From contig KE561324.1 in NCBI GenBank assembly GCA_000442015.1, forward strand, positions 1-64,000: a DNA stretch of 64,000 nucleotides. The letters run 5' to 3'. The notes under the pieces are model-generated. The model did no database searches. It was not told where the DNA came from and saw nothing but the letters and a program-made list of their open reading frames with translations. Source of the stretch: Rozella allomycis CSF55. Lineage: Eukaryota; Rozellomycota. A program made the translations under genes and the position numbers. Below are positions 45,746-56,703 of the stretch, one piece after another (position 1 is the first letter of the stretch; every line of letters starts with the position of its first letter).

Positions 45746-47170
45746 ACTAAATTTTAATACATTCGATAGGATGCTCATACATCGAATGGATTAATGAATG
45801 GGTAGTAGACAAAATCCGATTAGTCGGTCGCTAGTTTATGAAAACGGAATAAAATACCTCATAATATTCTTTGATTTGATTTGTATTTCCTTCCGTATAA
45901 CCTGACTGATCTATATTTCCTTTAAGTTTAATTGGGCAAGATAATTGATTTTGCACATTCGGCTGGACATACCTAATTTTCACAACATAATATATGTTAC
46001 TTGTCTTTTTGTTCTGTTATTCCTGTATTCATAGTCGTTGGATAGTACAAATAGGTTGGATTAAAATCTTTAGCTGAGCCCGCCACTTGTTTTTTGCCAA
46101 TGCTGTATGAATTCAATCTTTCAAATGCTTCATTCCGATTAATATTTTTCGTGTAAACATCTGAATTTAAACTTTCATGTAAAACGCCCAAATTTACCTC
46201 TTTTTAAAGTCCTTTTCATATACTTTCTCTATTTCACCTATTCTTTTATTGATAAGAGGTAAAGGGTGATAACTATCAAAAGATTTATGGACGAACGTTT
46301 CATTTCCTTTGGTCTTCTTCGAGTAACCTGATTCCATAGTTTGAATCTCGGGCAAAGATTTTGCAGGATCGACAAAATCCTTCAAACTTAAAAGATTCTA
46401 ATGAGATCAATAAATTCGTTAATTACCTTTGAAAAATAAATATTTGTGGTTTCATAAGATTGTTCCCCGCAGTAACCAAATGCTAGTTTTTGTTGCAATA
46501 CCGAATCAAAGTCTTTTGTATATGGAGTTGATTTTTGCGAATCAATGCTAATTGAACTTTTTTCTATCATTTTCCCATGTGCGTTGAATATTTTTAAATG
46601 ATTTTTTGTTTCATCTACATTTGAATAGACACGAAGGATTACATTCGGCAGGAAGAACCTCATATGTTTTGTCCAATTTAGCAGTGTAAATATCTTCTGA
46701 TGGATTCTAATTATACTAATGTGTAATGCATACCGGATATATAGCACTTTTGTTGTCTTGGTTTGAGATTGTGTATCCTGAACCTTGAATTACTCTTGAA
46801 ACACCACGCGGAGTTTTAGTAGTGGGATGGTTTACAATAGGGAAGCGCTCTGTATATTCTGAGCTGTACCTTCTAAGAATAGCATGCACAAAATAATTTA
46901 CTTGTCATTTGAATACATATCAGGCATTTGGCTTGTTGAAATGTAAGGCAGGGTATTAGATGTATGTGCCGATCCCCGAATCATCTTTAGATTTAGATGT
47001 CTGCGTATTTCGTCCTTTAATTTATCAGATTGCATGCCTTTATCAAGATTCGCGTACTTTTTGAATTCTGTTGAATACGATGTACAATAAAAACTGGCAC
47101 TCGAGCGATGCGCCCCATTGGAAGCATTGATGTAAACACTTGGTCGTCCTTTATAAGGGTGAGTTTCCAT
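45746..47170 (-). CDS. Probable axoneme-associated protein with SGY(T/S) repeats (PPP1R32/IIIG9-like)
   Basis: Multi-exon gene with recurring short motifs: GSGYTISNQDNKS, ESGYSKKTKGNET, QSGYTEGNTNQIKEYYE, and blocks FERLNSYSIGKKQVAGS and YLYYPTT. Aromatic-rich SGY repeats separated by about 60 residues, with Asn/Lys-rich linkers, recall PPP1R32 (IIIG9) and related axonemal microtubule proteins. Identification is from memory and tentative. Two further C-terminal exons were added by splicing 27-29-nt introns (about 45967-45994 and 45857-45884), ending EHPIECIKI at 45746. The neighbouring TPPP, LRRC9 and CFAP299 genes favour a flagellar role. It is divergent from the PRELI gene with 122 bp between starts. 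Confidence 0.5.
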
Positions 47171-47292
47171 TGGAATGTTCAGAAAAATTGTAACCTTAGA
47201 AACAATGATTCGATGTGTAACATATGTGACTACATTAAAATTTGGTAAGTCAAAGTTTGAACATGTTAAAATAGGAAATTCTGGGAAACTTT

Positions 47293-47912
47293 ATGGTGGT
47301 TACTAGCGATGTAAACAAATTTGTTTATCAGTAGGATAAAATATATGTTGGTATAGGGCTCCATGGAATGAAGTAACTAGTGCTATTTGGCGAAAATATC
47401 CAAACCCCTATTCCAAGCACGTTTTGACTTCAGATATAATCGATTATCGGATAGACAGCAATAATCAAACACTGAAAGTTGTCAGACTATTAAAAAAGAA
47501 AGGGGTTTTACCGAACTGGATACGATGGGTAACAATTACGGTGATGAATTTTCAAGATAAAAGTGTCAAATGCATTTGTATTAGAAGAAACAGAAATTGA
47601 TTACAAGAATAAAATTCTAGTTAGGCGTTCAAAGAACCTATCACACTTGAATTTTCTGTACGTGGTTGAAAAACAAACGCTGAAAATGGATTCAAATTAC
47701 CATAATCGGTAAGATAAAGATGGTTACAATAACAGGACATTAGAAGATACATATTTTCAAAGTGTTTCAAAATGGTCGTGGGCTGAAAAGTTAGCGTTAA
47801 GTAAGCATCGTGAATATGTTCATGGGGTAATGTGTTAGAAAAGTCATCATCGTAGAGTCAAAAAGCAATATTATTTGTTTTGGAGAAACTCCGAGTGGGA
47901 TTAATAATATAA
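47293..47912 (+). CDS. PRELI/UPS-family mitochondrial lipid-transfer protein
   Basis: Built from five exons (47293-47330, 47357-47528, 47557-47708, 47736-47826, 47856-47912; total 510 nt, 169 residues); no single frame is long, so it is easily missed. It reads APWNEVTSAIWRKYPNPYSK and HVLTSDIIDYRI, then KKKGVLPNWIRW, LEETEIDYKNKILVRRSKNL, and W..AEKLALSKHREYVHG. This is the PRELI/MSF1 domain of yeast Ups1/Ups2 and human PRELID/SLMO, which with Mdm35 carry phosphatidic acid or phosphatidylserine across the mitochondrial intermembrane space. Introns are 26-29 nt. It pairs functionally with the PTDSS gene at 41.9 kb. Confidence 0.9.
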
Positions 47913-48005
47913 ATTGTAAAAATAAAGTAATCTTAACAAAGTATACCATAAGATGCGTTTTCGAATTTCGAAAATATTGAAAAAAAATTGTCAACTCTGC
48001 GGGAA

Positions 48006-48213
48006 GGCAGTGTGAAGCCGGCTTTTAGGAGAGAAATCTCTTGGGAAGGTCTGAGGAACCGCCAGTAGCTCTTAGCTGGAGCTCTCGAGAATTCGAGAGA
48101 GACTTACCAGAAATACACCCGCAAGGGATGGAAATGGTCTCTGGTAGATTACGGCAGTGCGATAAGCCGGGCGTCATTCGATGTAACCCAATTCAGACTA
48201 CTCTCACGCTGCC
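48006..48213 (+). ncRNA. RPR1: Nuclear RNase P RNA
   Basis: The CR-I block TTGGGAAGGTCTGAGG (48041-48056) and the CR-V block AACCCAATTCAGACTACTCT (48185-48204) are essentially identical to the universally conserved core of eukaryotic RNase P RNA. GTCTGA and TCAGAC pair to form helix P4. The termini GGCAGTGTGA (48006-48015) and TCACGCTGCC (48204-48213) form helix P1 with one G-U pair. An AGATTACGGCAG element near 48151-48162 fits CR-IV. About 208 nt is shorter than yeast (369) or human (about 340) RNase P RNA. It is the catalytic RNA that removes tRNA 5' leaders. A run of four T follows, as for RNA polymerase III. Protein frames across it are fortuitous. Confidence 0.95.
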
Positions 48214-48217
48214 TTTT
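48214..48217 (+). terminator. Pol III T-run terminator of RNase P RNA
   Basis: TTTT directly after the 3' strand of helix P1. The convergent LRRC9-like gene begins its coding end about 46 bp further on. Confidence 0.6.
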
Positions 48218-48262
48218 ATCATTATTGGATATAATGTGAAACTGTTAGTTTTATTAATTTCA

Positions 48263-51200
48263 TTAAAGGGTTACTTGGAGATCCTATTGTCTAATACATG
48301 TATGCTAAAATACCTTTGCTTTTTCTCTGTCAGTCATTGTTATAATTTTGTTATTGACAACACTAAGGCTTGGAATGTAATACAAAGCGCAATAGCGAGC
48401 AAATGGTTCATTCTCAATTTGATTGTTTAAGAAATTCAATTCTTCCAAGTTTGGCATATTGAGATTCTTTTTGATTAAATACGATTACTTTACAGATAAT
48501 TGCAATACATCAATGATTTTATTTGAAGTGATATCAAATCTTTTCAGAGTGTTTATGGTGCCCATGTCGGTGAGAGATCTAATTCGATTTTCCCTGTTTC
48601 AATAATGCCGAGTTTTTACTTTATAGTTAAAACTTCAAGCTTGGTACAACAAGAGAGAGGATTGTTCTGGAAGCTAACTATTTGGTTTTTGTCTAAATAA
48701 AGGTATTTAAGACTGCATATGCCCAAAGGCGTGTCGATCTATTTTAGAATTGAGACGTTTTTACTATTTTAACTCTATTTCCAGTCATGTTTAATAATTC
48801 TAGTTTTGGGAATTGATCGCCCTGAATCCACCATAGATTTTCAATCCCGTTAAGCATCAGATGAAGCTCTTTTAACTCTGGCAACACATATTTATTGGTA
48901 AAAGGATTTCCGAATATTTCGGTACTAATTTGATTTGAAGAAGCAGAGATTGTTTTTATCTTTTTCAAATAGACCAGGGGTTCAATAGAATTTAATTGGT
49001 TAAAGTCAAGATTGACAACTTCAATGTTTATGAATTCAGTTGACCCAAACTTTTTGAAACACTTAATGTCCTTCAAGTTACAATGAGAGATGTCCAAATT
49101 TCTCAAGTGTAAAGTTAAAAGATACACTTGTATGTCTTTATAATACAAAAAGGATATTTGAGAAATCCAAAGAAGAAATCTTTTCGCACAAGAATTCCCT
49201 TGTTAAAACACCCTGAAATTCTTTATTAGCATCTATAAAATTCTCAGCATTAAGATATTCTCCGTTTAAACACTACTAATAACGGAGTAATACGTTACTT
49301 TGAGAGAATTTAAGTGAAAGAGAATATATTTTTTCCAATTATTTGAATAGTCACATACGGGATTCAAGATAACGTCAATGGAGACAAGGTGAAGCGATTT
49401 AAGTTTGAAAAATTCCCAGTTTTCCTTCACGCGGTTTCCAGAAATATCTATCAATATTACAATTTTCTACGTTACAAAGTTCTTGAAGTGTCTCTATGCG
49501 TGCTATCCAATCCAAATTTTGGACTTTGTTGAATGATAAATTGAGTCGTTTAAGAGGCGATATCCCCCATTTAGATAGACTTATGTCATTGTTAGCAAGG
49601 CTAAGTGACCAAAGTTTTTTCAAATGACTTATTGGGCCAACTTCCTTTATTTGGTTATTATCAAGGTGAAGACATTCAAGATTTGGAGTCAATGAGTAAA
49701 TAAACGATGGATCTTGAATCCAATTTCCACACAACGATAGTCTTTCAACACTAGGCAGTACTCTATTATTGTAACTTTCTTACAACATTACATTGCTTGG
49801 AATAAGTCTAAATGACCCACATTGTCCAAAATTAGTATCTTCATTGTGTTTATTATCGATGGTCGAATGGGTGAATCAGTCATAAAAGATTTTAAATGAT
49901 TGACGCCATTAAAGCTTGTTGGACTGCATTTATCTGAAAAATCCAGTATGAATTCTTGCATAGGCAAAATTGGTGAAGATATAAAGTTTCCAACGCAAAA
50001 ATTCTTTCATAAAGATTATTAAAAATTACATTCCTTTTGAAATCTTTTCCATCTAATTTCTTTAATTGTTTCATGGAGCTAGTCAGTGCATATGGATATT
50101 CGCTGGATAATGCTATGGGATTGAACCGTAAATCTAAAGTTTGTAGCTGTTTTATGACTTTTATAACTTTGCAAATTCTATTCCAAGAACTAATTTTGTT
50201 AAATTTAGCTGAAAGTTCTTTTAACATTGGGAGGTTTACGATGGAATCAAACGAAGCCAAGAAACAGTAGTCAATGTTTAAATGCGTGATATTTATTAAC
50301 TCCCTTTGAATAACAAGGCCTGATAAATGGTTAAATTGTAAATTTAGAGCTTTTAAATTTGGCAAAGGATCCTTTATATTAAGCGTACCTTCAAACCCCG
50401 CCAAGTTTAAAGCAGCATCTTTAATATTGACATAACTCTGTAAATGTTCTAAATCTCTCTCCTTCTGCTTCTTATTTTTATAATTATCATCTTTAAATGT
50501 AGCTTTATCACAGAGTCTTGTCAAGTTTCGTTGGTATGCTGCCTCAACCAAGTCCTTCAATTCATGATCATCTTCATTTGTGTCTGTATGAAGCAAGTAA
50601 AGGGGATTTAAGTATTTATCAAATATCAAAATCCAACACTCGTGATTGACCACCGGCATGGTCCATTTTACTATATTTAACACTTCCAAATTGTACAAAC
50701 CCGAAAGGTTTTCAATGTGGATCAACAATTCATCTAAGGATCCTTCAATAAACCCAACAGTGGTGTCATTTTCGGGTTTTGAACCGGTGATAACAATTTT
50801 ATAGCAGCAATTTATTTTTGTATTGTCAAGGCTAACATATTTAAAATTTTTGTAGTCTGTTTCAAAGCAGAATTGATATCGACCCCCGCTTTGATATTCT
50901 ATTTGATTTAGTCGAATCAGGCAGTCATAATATTTGTTCACTTTTAATTTTAACGCATTCCAAAATTGAATAGATGAGCTGATATTAGATTCAAAGTCTT
51001 GAAGCTGATCACTTAAACGAGGCAGGCTTAAAAACTTTCTACCTTGAAGTTCAATGAGTTTCTTGATATTAAGAAACCAAAGAACTTTGAAGATCTCCTT
51101 GTCACGCTTAATTGTTTCGACCTTTGTTCTGAAATAGCTATATTACCAAAACTCGAAAAGTTACGTCAATCTTTGCTTAATAACATTCGACAATATTTTT

Positions 51201-51914
51201 CTATTTTGTTCATTCATGACAATTCCGTCAATACGTGAAAGGTTTAAATAGTAAGTCAACAATGACATGGAATTCGGCACTTCAAAAAGACTATTTTGTG
51301 CATACATCGAGTCAAATAGAATAAGGCTCTTAGAATTTATATGAAAGAGATCGTAAAAAGAGGCAATTGGGTTTCCTGCTATGTTTAGGTAGTTCAAGGA
51401 CAGGTTTGACAAAGCTAATCCAATTATTCTAATTTTATTGTTCGCCAAGTTTAAATCTTCAAGACTTTGATTCCCATATAAATTTTCAATTCTGTTTATC
51501 TCTTTAAACATCAATTTAGGCACGTACTGTTGTCGTTAAGCCAAAGCTTTTTTAGCCCAGAAAAAATTCTAATCTCGGGCGTTATGAGGGCAATATCATT
51601 CGAGTACCTATGTACAGCTTTTAAAATGTTTACAAGTATATTTCACTGGCTGATTTCGAAATGTGGCTCAAGACAACCAGTGACTTTATATTGCACTCAC
51701 ACAGCCAAATCTTTTGAATCGACGTAAACTCTTTGAAATTTACATAGTCTTCCTCATTAAGAACTACTGACATCAAAATCAAATTGGTAATTTGACACGC
51801 ATCGAATGGAACCACAAATCTCGAAGAAAAGGATAAGTCATATTCATGTCTAGGTTTTTGTAAGCTTGATTCACTATCTTCATCTAAAAAGTCCAGAGTG
51901 TCAGGGCCAATCAT
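48263..51914 (-). CDS. LRRC9: LRRC9-like flagellar leucine-rich-repeat protein
   Basis: Long multi-exon gene of SDS22-type leucine-rich repeats from MIGPDTLDFLDEDSE to the region near 48263. Repeats include SIQKIWLCECNIKSL, LEDLNLANNKIRII, LECLHLDNNQIKEVGPISHL, LEVVNLDFNQLNSIEPLVYL-like and LEELNFLNNQIENEP. The start block with a WICEC-type repeat, the interleaved non-LRR domains (50941-50400, with WILIFD), and the closing SLSVVNNKIITMTDREKAK agree with LRRC9, a protein conserved in ciliated organisms. I joined the 3' exons to a TAA at 48263 across a 30-nt intron; without it the stop would be at about 48304. Other exon joins are approximate. Confidence 0.85.
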
Positions 51915-52159
51915 TTAAAATATAAATAAAACAACAAAAAGTAAAATCTCTACCTTCATTTACTTAATAGAAACAAAACGCCAAATGGCAATTATCTAGT
52001 CTCTAGACCATCTTTTCTCTATATGCGATATATTCATATGCCCGTGTCTTTGAAATTATGAACTTGAGAATGAAAATTCGCAACTTTAGACTACATTTTG
52101 ACATCGATTATATAGTGTATTGATATTATAAAATATAAGTTTACAAGCCACAATAGATA

Positions 52160-53162
52160 ATGTCTGAGAACAATCCACTTCCATTTTATCTGCAGTTCAC
52201 TGCTGGAGCGATCGCGGGGGTTTCAGAAATATGCGCTATGTATCCCCTTGATGGTAATTATTTTAAATCATCTTTAATAGTTGTAAAAACAAGGCTTCAG
52301 TTAAAATTGGGGAATTCTCATTCCTCTATTCTCGATACATTTAAGAAAATAATTAGAAATGAAGGTTTCTTCAGATTGTATAGGGGTTTATTGGCCCCAA
52401 TATTGATAGAAGCTCCCAAACGGGCCACAAAGGTACCATTTATATGAATACATGGTAGTTTGCAGCAAATGAACAATATTCAGTAATCTACCGAAAACTA
52501 TTTAATACAAATGAATTGAATCAAAAACTATCTGTCTTGACTGGAGTAAGCGCTGGGATCACAGAAGGGGCTTTAATTGTACCCTTTGAGCTCATAAAAA
52601 TAAGAATGCAAGATAAGAACAATGTAATGATACTGAATATTGCTATTCAGGTAGGACTATACGAGACAACAATGGACTGCGCAACAAAAATTTATAGAAC
52701 CGAAGGATTAATGGCGTTTTACAAAGGCCTTGAAGCGACTCTTTGGCGCCATGCATTTTGGAATGGAGGATACTTTGGAACGATACATTACATTCGGCAA
52801 AGTATACCGCGCCGAAAAGTAAAACGGAGATATTAAGAATTTAGGAAGAGGATTCTCGATTAATTGATAACTTTATAGCTGGAACAATAGGTGGTACAAT
52901 TGGCACGATATTAAACACACCATTTGATGTGGTTAAAACAAGAATACAAGGTGACACTTCGACGATAAGTAGATCGTCATGGACGATGTCATATCTTCTT
53001 CAAATTGCAAAAAAAGAAGGGTATGGATCACTTAGACCTTCCATTAGATTTAGATCGTTGTATAAAGGGTTTACACCAAAAGTATTAAGGCTCGGACCAG
53101 GAGGAGGAATTTTACTAGTAGTATTTGAGCTGGTGACAAGATGGATGAAAAATATAGCATGA
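52160..53162 (+). CDS. ODC1: Mitochondrial 2-oxodicarboxylate carrier (ODC1/SLC25A21 type)
   Basis: Three mitochondrial-carrier repeats with signature PxD/ExxK/R motifs: YPLD...VVKTRLQ, VPFELIKIRMQD and TPFDVVKTRIQG. The ODC-specific block LYRGLLAPILIEAPKRATK|FAANEQY is formed across an intron near 52432-52465. The carrier exchanges 2-oxoadipate and 2-oxoglutarate across the inner mitochondrial membrane, feeding lysine metabolism. Introns near 52251, 52625 and 52818 are short. Length fits the family (about 290 residues). Confidence 0.9.
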
Positions 53163-53240
53163 GGAATTTTAAGCTCTGTGAAATAAACTTATTTTGTAAA
53201 TATTGAAAAGAAATTGAAAATTCCAAAAAATTGAGACTAT

Positions 53241-53390
53241 ATGATTCATGTTTTAACGAAGAACATCGTTTCCCCTTTCTTTCGTGGTTTCTTTAATGGA
53301 CTCGGTTTCTACAGCGTTATTCTCTTTGCTACATTATATTTAAGAAAGCTACCCTTGGGCTATATTCCCTATCACGAACCTTCGGTTTGA
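53241..53390 (+). CDS. Small single-pass membrane protein (49 residues), hypothetical
   Basis: ATG at 53241 opens 49 codons to TGA. An amphipathic basic start (TKNIVSPFFRGFF) is followed by a hydrophobic helix (GFYSVILFATLYL), RKLPLGYIPYHEPSV and stop. The composition resembles small mitochondrial or ER membrane subunits. An AATAAA-like element follows at about 53439, before RFT1 starts at 53496. I do not recognise the family; it could also be an upstream ORF of RFT1. Confidence 0.4.
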   Translation: MIHVLTKNIVSPFFRGFFNGLGFYSVILFATLYLRKLPLGYIPYHEPSV

Positions 53391-53495
53391 TTGCCATGTA
53401 TATCGATTTAACCGGAAGCTTCATATTATTAAATAAAGTTTTAATCAAACTGCTTTTCTGATTGAAATTTTCGAATTTGGAGTTCCCAACTTCCC

Positions 53496-55157
53496 ATGGG
53501 TGTTTTTCAGCAATCTTCAAATTTGGTGTTATTTAATGCCTTTTCAAGAATTTTTTCTTTCTTTTTGAACAATGTTCTTGTTAGAAATATTAATACAGAT
53601 GTTTTGGGACTTGTAAATGGTAGATTTGAATATCTTGGCCAGACCATTCTATTTTTGTCTCGAGAGGGAATACGTGTCTCATTATTGAGACACAATTTGA
53701 AAAAGGAAGACCAAGACATAAAAAAAAGAAAATTTATTAATACATGCTGGTTGGTAATACCATTAGGTGTTTGCATTTCGTCAATACTATATCTGATTGC
53801 TTTGAGTACACCTCCACAAGAGATTAGAGACTCGCCCAATCTTCTGAGTGTTTACCAAAAAACCATACTTCTTTACATCACTGCATGTTTTGCTGAATTT
53901 TCGTTTGAACCTATTTATGTATTAATCCAAAATAGCTTGGATTACAGAGACAGGATTGTTGCAGATTTTTTAGCAATTATGGTCCGATCAACGGTTTGTA
54001 TTCTATTTTTGTCTGGTAATAAATCCGAAGATTATGAAACACAATTGAGTAAAGGGTGCCTGGTTTTCGGAACCTCGCAGCTAGCAAGTTCTGTTACTCT
54101 TACGATCGCTTATTTTTACATTGGATTAAAAAAGTGCAAAAAGGATGATTGGCCGATAAAAAATATGTATGGCTACCTTCCCACCATACCAAAATTTGAA
54201 GTTGAAAGTTACTATGCAAATCTAGTGAAAACAATAACCAAACAAAGTTTGTTGAAGCATATATTGACAACAGGAGACACAATTACGCTTAATTTTCTTA
54301 GCAGCTTAAAAGATCAAGGCGTTTATTCTGTGGTTTCAAACTATGGTATGGGCCTTTGCTAACTTTTACCAAAGGTTCTTTGGTTGCAAGAATTTTACTG
54401 CAGCCGATAGAGGAAATTTGCAGAAACTATTTTAGTGTCCAATTCGGTGAATATTCTCTGCTAGATAACGAGGAGAGTAAGGAATCGAAATCCAAAGAAA
54501 TTATGGCTCTTTTTATGGGATTTATTAAATTTTCTATAATTTTTGGATTGTTTTTTGTATGCCTAGGATCACATTATTGTGACATTCTAGTTAAGATTCT
54601 CCTTGGTTCAAATTGGTCTAACGCTGGGATAAAGGAGTCCCTAAGTGTTTACTGCTATTATGTATTTTTTATTTCTATCAATGGAATTCTAGAGGCTTTT
54701 TTACAAAGTTTTATAACAGCAAAATCAATAGGGTACTGGAACAAATCTCTTATTGTTATTTCTGGCGTATATTTATTGATTTCAAATATATTTGTTGTAA
54801 TATGGGGACCTATAGGCTTAATTTATGCTAATATATGCAATATGATACTACGAATACTAGCATCCTATAAAATTATCACACGCGAACTTTGCATTTTCAA
54901 TTTGAGTTTAAATTTAGAAAATATCATTAGAAAAGAATTAATATATCTCTTTATTTTTAGTTCTTTTATTGCACACATCTCCTCTCAAATATACCATGAG
55001 TTATCAACGAGTAATGTTCTTATTAGAATACTCATTGGATTGGCTTTATTCGGGTGTCTCTTTTTGACAATGTAAGCAAATACATCAGCATTAATTTAGT
55101 TTCAAAACTGAAGGAGCATTTTTTAAGAAACATTTCAACTATAAAAAAACAAATTGA
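53496..55157 (+). CDS. RFT1: RFT1, ER membrane protein of N-glycan precursor assembly
   Basis: Multi-pass protein (about 12 helices) starting MGVFQQSSNLVLFNAFSRIF, then VNGRFEYLGQTILFLSREGI, GDTITLNFLSSLKDQGVYSV, and across a 29-nt intron NYGSLVARILLQPIEEICRN. These are the RFT1 signatures. RFT1 is needed for flipping or supplying Man5GlcNAc2-PP-dolichol in the ER. The last intron (about 55072-55099) leads to a short tail ending at 55157, 20 bp from the stop of the convergent hemoglobin gene. Full-length N-glycosylation is implied. Confidence 0.95.
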
Positions 55158-55177
55158 GATTATATTTTATTACACAT

Positions 55178-55555
55178 TTATTTTCCGAGTACATCAGATC
55201 TTGCAAATTCCGCTAAGCATAACAACTTTTTTCGATGTTCATAGCTTATTTGTTTAGATGTCGCTTGTTCCATCGCTTTGTCCAAATTTTCCAAGATCGC
55301 ATCGAAATGTTTGTCTTTTAAATCTAGCAAGCGCTTATGTGCGGATCTCATACTTTGTCCATTGTAAGGTGGTCCGCCGGATACACTACATAAAAATGAG
55401 GTTTGCATTCTCTTGAGTCTATCCACATCTACATTTTTGAAATATGTATTAATCCTTTTGTCCTTTAAAAGCATACTGCAGAATTTATCGACCACTAATG
55501 AAATTGTAACGACTCCCCCAATTTCTTCAAAAAGATTTTCATCATGATCTTTCAT
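55178..55555 (-). CDS. Truncated hemoglobin (2-on-2 globin)
   Basis: A 125-residue intronless gene with LFEEIGGVVTISLVVDKF, then FLCSVSGGPPYNGQSM and SAHKRLLDLKDKHFDAIL. The GGP.Y.G..M..AH block is the truncated-globin signature, with the His of SAH as proximal heme ligand. Length and motifs fit group I (trHbN-like) globins of bacteria and protists. Roles include NO dioxygenation or oxygen handling. Truncated globins are scattered in eukaryotes and often arose by transfer, but base composition here does not stand out by eye. Confidence 0.92.
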   Translation of the reverse strand: MKDHDENLFEEIGGVVTISLVVDKFCSMLLKDKRINTYFKNVDVDRLKRMQTSFLCSVSGGPPYNGQSMRSAHKRLLDLKDKHFDAILENLDKAMEQATSKQISYEHRKKLLCLAEFARSDVLGK

Positions 55556-55723
55556 GACGTAACTAGGTTACCGAAATTGAGAGCACTATATTAAATAAAA
55601 GGAACACTCACATTCATTGTTCAATGTAACTTGAAGCGTTTTATGGGGGCGATTGTCAAGGCATATTATTTCCAGTCAAAGTGTTGAGTGCTAAACTTTC
55701 TTATAAACAGTGGTTTCCTAGCA

Positions 55724-56567
55724 ATGACATCACAGATTGAATTAAACCAAGAAGCCCAGTCTGAAATTGCAAATATTGTTGCGGATAACGCAATTTCTGA
55801 ATTTGCTACTTATGAGGACTATTTGGATAGTCAGATAACTCAGCAAGATTTATATTATCTTGATGTAATCATTTTTTTGCGTTTTGACAGGATAAAGATT
55901 TGGCAAGACAGTTAGTTGAACTAGGTTATAGAGGGGCGGGCGACCCAATTAAACGTTCTGAATTTGAATCAAGGAAAGACGTTGCCGAGCAAGCAAGAAT
56001 AGCAAAGCGAAATAACAATAAAATATTGTCGCATACAGGAAAGAATATTTCATCGCCATTTCTGTCTGCTTTAGCAGAACGTGAAGAAGGAAACAGAAGT
56101 GGCAAACTCACTGTAATTTAGGTAGATTTGTAAAGATCTTAGTCTATTATTTTCCTTCGAGTTCTTAATTCGAAAGGACAAGAAATCAGCGGATACATAG
56201 ATTATGCCAGTCGCTTAAAAAACGAAAACTTTGACCAATACTTTAACAGGAATAGAGTCATGATGCCCAAATCTACAGATTTATCATTCTATAATTGGGG
56301 TAAATATATACTGTTTTATAAAACAGATACGCAAATTTGCACATGCAATTCAACGCAAAATTTTCAAGTAGTCACGGATAACGAAGGGGGACTTTTATTC
56401 AAAAATAAAAGGGACAGAAAAGTAATTAATGTAGATCCAAAGGTATTAAATTGAATTAATCACAAAATAAGGTTAAACCAACTGAAAACACCACGAGGCA
56501 TGAAATTATTTCTCCAGAATATATCCAGATTGTAATCTATGATCATATTACAAGAAGAAAATCATAA
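55724..56567 (+). CDS. CFAP299: CFAP299 (C4orf22) cilia- and flagella-associated protein
   Basis: Near full-length match in order: YEDYLDSQITQQDLYYL, DLARQLVELGYRGAGDPIKR, SEFESRKDVAEQAR, FLSALAEREEGNRSGKL, then after an intron GQEISGYIDYASRLKNENFD, MMPKSTDLSFYNW, LLFKNKRDRKVINVDP and IQIVIYDHITRRKS at the C-terminus. CFAP299 is highly conserved in organisms with motile cilia and is associated with flagellar assembly. Four exons joined by introns of about 27-35 nt. The gene is nearly diagnostic of a flagellated life stage. Confidence 0.95.
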
Positions 56568-56703
56568 CGAGCATATTAAAATAAAGAACAAATTCATGAT
56601 TCTCACTTTAAGACTGAATTGAACATTGTAAGACTAAGATTACGTATAAGTATTCCTTTATGGAAGAAATATGTTTGAGAAAAAGAAGTAAAAAAAATGA
56701 TAC

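Noticed and set aside
48006-48213. RNase MRP RNA instead of RNase P RNA
   Set aside because: The CR-I sequence GGGAAGGTCTGAG and the CR-V block CCCAATTCAGACTAC are those of RNase P; MRP has a different CR-I context (GAAAGUCCCC-like).
48041-48430. A 129-codon plus-strand reading frame
   Set aside because: It lies across the RNase P RNA core; the conserved structural RNA explains the sequence and the translation has no domain character.
53241-53390. TOM7-like subunit
   Set aside because: The C-terminal EP(S/T)V recalls TOM7, but the remaining residues do not align; left as hypothetical.
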